From Planctomycetota bacterium (GTDB lineage: Bacteria > Planctomycetota > Phycisphaerae > Phycisphaerales > Phycisphaeraceae): 34,524 nucleotides of DNA. The notes below the pieces were generated by a model. That model saw only the letters and a list, made by a program, of their open reading frames with translations. It had not been told where the DNA came from and ran no database searches. The first letter of the stretch is position 1. Every line of letters starts with the position of its first letter. Shown here piece by piece: positions 33,701-34,524 of the stretch. The DNA lies in contig JAJRXX010000029.1 in NCBI GenBank assembly GCA_024276075.1, positions 1-34,524 of the forward strand. Reading direction: 5' to 3'. Position numbers and translations under genes: made by a program.

Positions 33701-34524
33701 CGAAGGCGGTACACTCTGGTCCACCGCAGGTGTCATCGACGGGTCCCTGGTCTTCGATGGCGTCGACGACCGCGTCACACTGCCAAGTTCCTCAGACATC
33801 AATCTAGGCAATACCTTTGGCCAGCGGACCGTCTCGATTTGGTTCAAGGTCGACGACAAGACCGTCGCCTCACAAAAACAGGTTATCTTCCAGGAAGGCG
33901 GCAATTCCCGCGGGATGAATATCTACATCCACGACGGCAGGCTCTACGTCGGCGGCTGGAATACGCCTGCCAGCCAGAGCGGCTGGGCAGGCACGTTCCT
34001 GAGCACAGACCAAATCCAATCCGGAAGATGGCACCTCGTCACCCTAACCCTCAACGGCAACGCAACGGTCCAACCAGGAGCACTCACCGCATACCTCGAC
34101 GGAGCGGTGTTCGGTAGCGGAGAGGGGTCCCAACTCTGGAGCCACAACTTCGCCTCAATCGGACAAGCGGTAGCTGACACGTTATTCCATGACAGTATTT
34201 TCGTCGGCGATGGGCACGCGTTTGCCGGCATGATCGACGACGTACGGATATACAACCGCGTCCTAAATGCGCCTGAGGTCCAAGCAATGGCGCAAGCCGC
34301 TCCGCCCATCGTCGCGCCAACAATCGCATCACTAACCGCCTCAAACGTCACGCACAACGCCGCAACCATCGCCGCCTCAATCACAGACACCGGCGGTGAG
34401 AACCCAGCCGTATTCGTCGTATACGGCACAACTGACGGCGGGACCAACTCCGCCAACTGGACCAACTCCGTCGCACTGGGAACGCTGCCCGCAGGACCAC
34501 TCTCAACCGTCATCACGGGACTGG
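30774..34524 (+). CDS. Giant secreted LEPR-XLL protein: beta-helix, FN3-like repeats and LamG domain (3' end outside the window)
   Basis: The frame is open from the ATG at 30774 to the window edge, 1250 codons, with no stop. A basic N-terminus leads to LENLESRVLLS (41-51), a form of the LEPR-XLL motif found near the start of many large planctomycete surface proteins. IYVSSSTGNDNNNGLS (about 71) begins a right-handed parallel beta-helix to about 440, rich in N-N-x-F/I turns (ENNLFV, FRNNVF, ENNFFL), as in pectate-lyase-like proteins. Four FN3-like repeats of about 100 residues follow (about 526-945), then a LamG/concanavalin-like domain (about 948-1172: VFDGVDDRVTLP, VSIWFKV, GMIDDVRIYNRVL), then a fifth repeat cut by the edge. 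The role is probably polysaccharide binding or adhesion; a lyase activity is possible but no catalytic residues can be named. The ribosome binding site is weak. Confidence 0.85.
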   Translation, partial: MPSKFAANTPIGNAHLSARPLLRSRSHPKIDPTSQTMWCGLENLESRILLSVSLDAAGWTQVGASSDTQIIYVSSSTGNDNNNGLSANAPVKTLSAGVSLLRDGMPDWLLLNRGDVWNESFPKWWTKSGRSVDEPMLVSAYGSGTRPLIQSGSREGMTILLSDLNSGAPLAGNLAVIGLEFYAHTRDPGSPFFTSTQGDAGIEILGTGQNLLFEDNKFSFYTTNINIQDAAGGGSINNISIRRNVITDSYAPSANSQGLFVRHVDGLLIEENVFDHNGWNEIIAGAQATIFNHNAYLKEVKNLTFRGNISARGSLQGLKLSSDAVGAFDNFVVENNLFVANAVGTFLDHSKSSPGLTHSNFAFRNNVFIDTGRFVDNADRLNGIWVLTGQNGVIENNFFLNRDSSTTGGNGAIVIAGNPQQNLTIRDNVIHNWPLTNGKQALDIQTSEPSITVSGNLVEAPDSTYQDPSRTVESYNASIGGQPSLDAFLSQARNLSKSNWQVQLTADAVNQYIAAGFSTLAGPIAPAILTNLAAAAVTHNSSTISATVADTGGQNPEIHIVYGTTNGGTNQTAWQNDLNIGIRGTGNFSSIINNINSQTSYFYRIYAVNSAGTAWSGNTLTFTTDVAPPPVAPTLTGLASSGVTHNTATLSASVTDTGGENPTVFIVYGTTNGGTNTANWQNSVALGTLPTGPLSTVITGLSPQTSYFYSVYATNSAGTTFAATSQTLTTAAKPAGLALLAGLASSGVTHDQATIATSITDTGGENPTVFVVYGTFDGGANLAFWQNTVALGTLPTGPLSTIITGLAPQTNYFFRVYAVNSAGIAWTPVTQSFNTTSGGPVATPTLTGLVASNITTNAATIAASITDTGGENPAVFVVYGTTDGGTNSANWTNSVALGTLPAGPLSTVITGLAPQTNYFYSVYATNSAGTTWAAAAQTLTTTEDQTGLVTHLTLNDASGTTASDTSPFGSINNGTLEGGTLWSTAGVIDGSLVFDGVDDRVTLPSSSDINLGNTFGQRTVSIWFKVDDKTVASQKQVIFQEGGNSRGMNIYIHDGRLYVGGWNTPASQSGWAGTFLSTDQIQSGRWHLVTLTLNGNATVQPGALTAYLDGAVFGSGEGSQLWSHNFASIGQAVADTLFHDSIFVGDGHAFAGMIDDVRIYNRVLNAPEVQAMAQAAPPIVAPTIASLTASNVTHNAATIAASITDTGGENPAVFVVYGTTDGGTNSANWTNSVALGTLPAGPLSTVITGL
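32349..33614 (+). repeat. Four FN3-like coding repeats
   Basis: Units start at about 32349, 32670, 32979 and 33303. Each has the pattern T-x-T-x-SITDTGGENP, VVYGTTDGGTN, W-x-NSVALGTLP, LSTVITGL, NYFYSVYATNSAGTTW. The first unit is the most diverged. They encode tandem extracellular beta-sandwich domains. Confidence 0.8.
34317..34524 (+). repeat. Fifth FN3-like repeat, cut by the window edge
   Basis: It begins VAPTIASLTASNVTHN and lies beyond the LamG domain. From 34365 it is nearly identical in DNA to the fourth unit from 33351, exactly 1014 bases (338 codons) earlier. Confidence 0.8.

Overview
The window looks like chromosome of a planctomycete, possibly a Phycisphaerae-like marine lineage. 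The strongest clue is the secreted giant protein at the right end, whose N-terminus carries the planctomycete-type LEPR-XLL motif (here LESRVLLS). A Pst transporter led by an ArsR-type regulator, a complete SUF system, and frequent GTG/TTG starts fit but do not prove it. The genus cannot be read from the sequence alone.

Layout. At 73-1367 is an intact-looking IS481-type element. It ends two bases beyond the stop codon of a ferritin gene (1370-1879, minus), which is followed by a small HEPN-like protein (minus). At 3009-7232 lie two adjacent coiled-coil genes, the second encoding 1021 residues with four tandem 53-residue repeats and a C-terminal membrane hairpin. A paralogue with the same membrane module lies at 20062-21129. 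Between them are a secreted GH16-like protein (minus), a small membrane protein or lipoprotein (minus), a trehalose pair (otsA overlapping an otsB-GH15 fusion, plus strand), a tightly overlapping arsR-pstS-pstC-pstA-pstB operon (minus), a family 2 glycosyltransferase and a single-pass membrane protein. From 21370 to 29177 are an ArfB-like release factor and a full SUF iron-sulfur locus: rrf2-sufB-sufC-sufD-sufS-sufU-sufT on the minus strand, with an A-type carrier diverging from the shared promoter region. A thioredoxin-like gene follows. The right end is a very large secreted protein (beta-helix, FN3-like repeats, LamG domain) that runs off the window.

How the genes work together. The SUF locus is a self-contained Fe-S assembly unit: desulfurase SufS with transfer partner SufU, scaffold SufB-SufC-SufD, maturation factor SufT, an A-type carrier, and a cysteine-rich Rrf2 regulator that probably reads Fe-S status at a nested palindrome in its own promoter. 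Ferritin at the left end is a nearby iron-storage function. OtsA and the OtsB half of the fusion would make trehalose; the attached GH15 domain could hydrolyse a glucoside, possibly trehalose itself. The Pst operon has no phoU or two-component genes here and is probably controlled by its ArsR repressor.

The least explained material is (1) the three-member coiled-coil family, one member with a histone-H1-like basic tail and two with a shared 'RRWATGR' double-transmembrane module, and (2) a dispersed repeat of about 100 bp, present in three good copies and one degenerate copy, that stays open in one reading frame, changes mostly at third codon positions and ends in a 15-bp palindrome.
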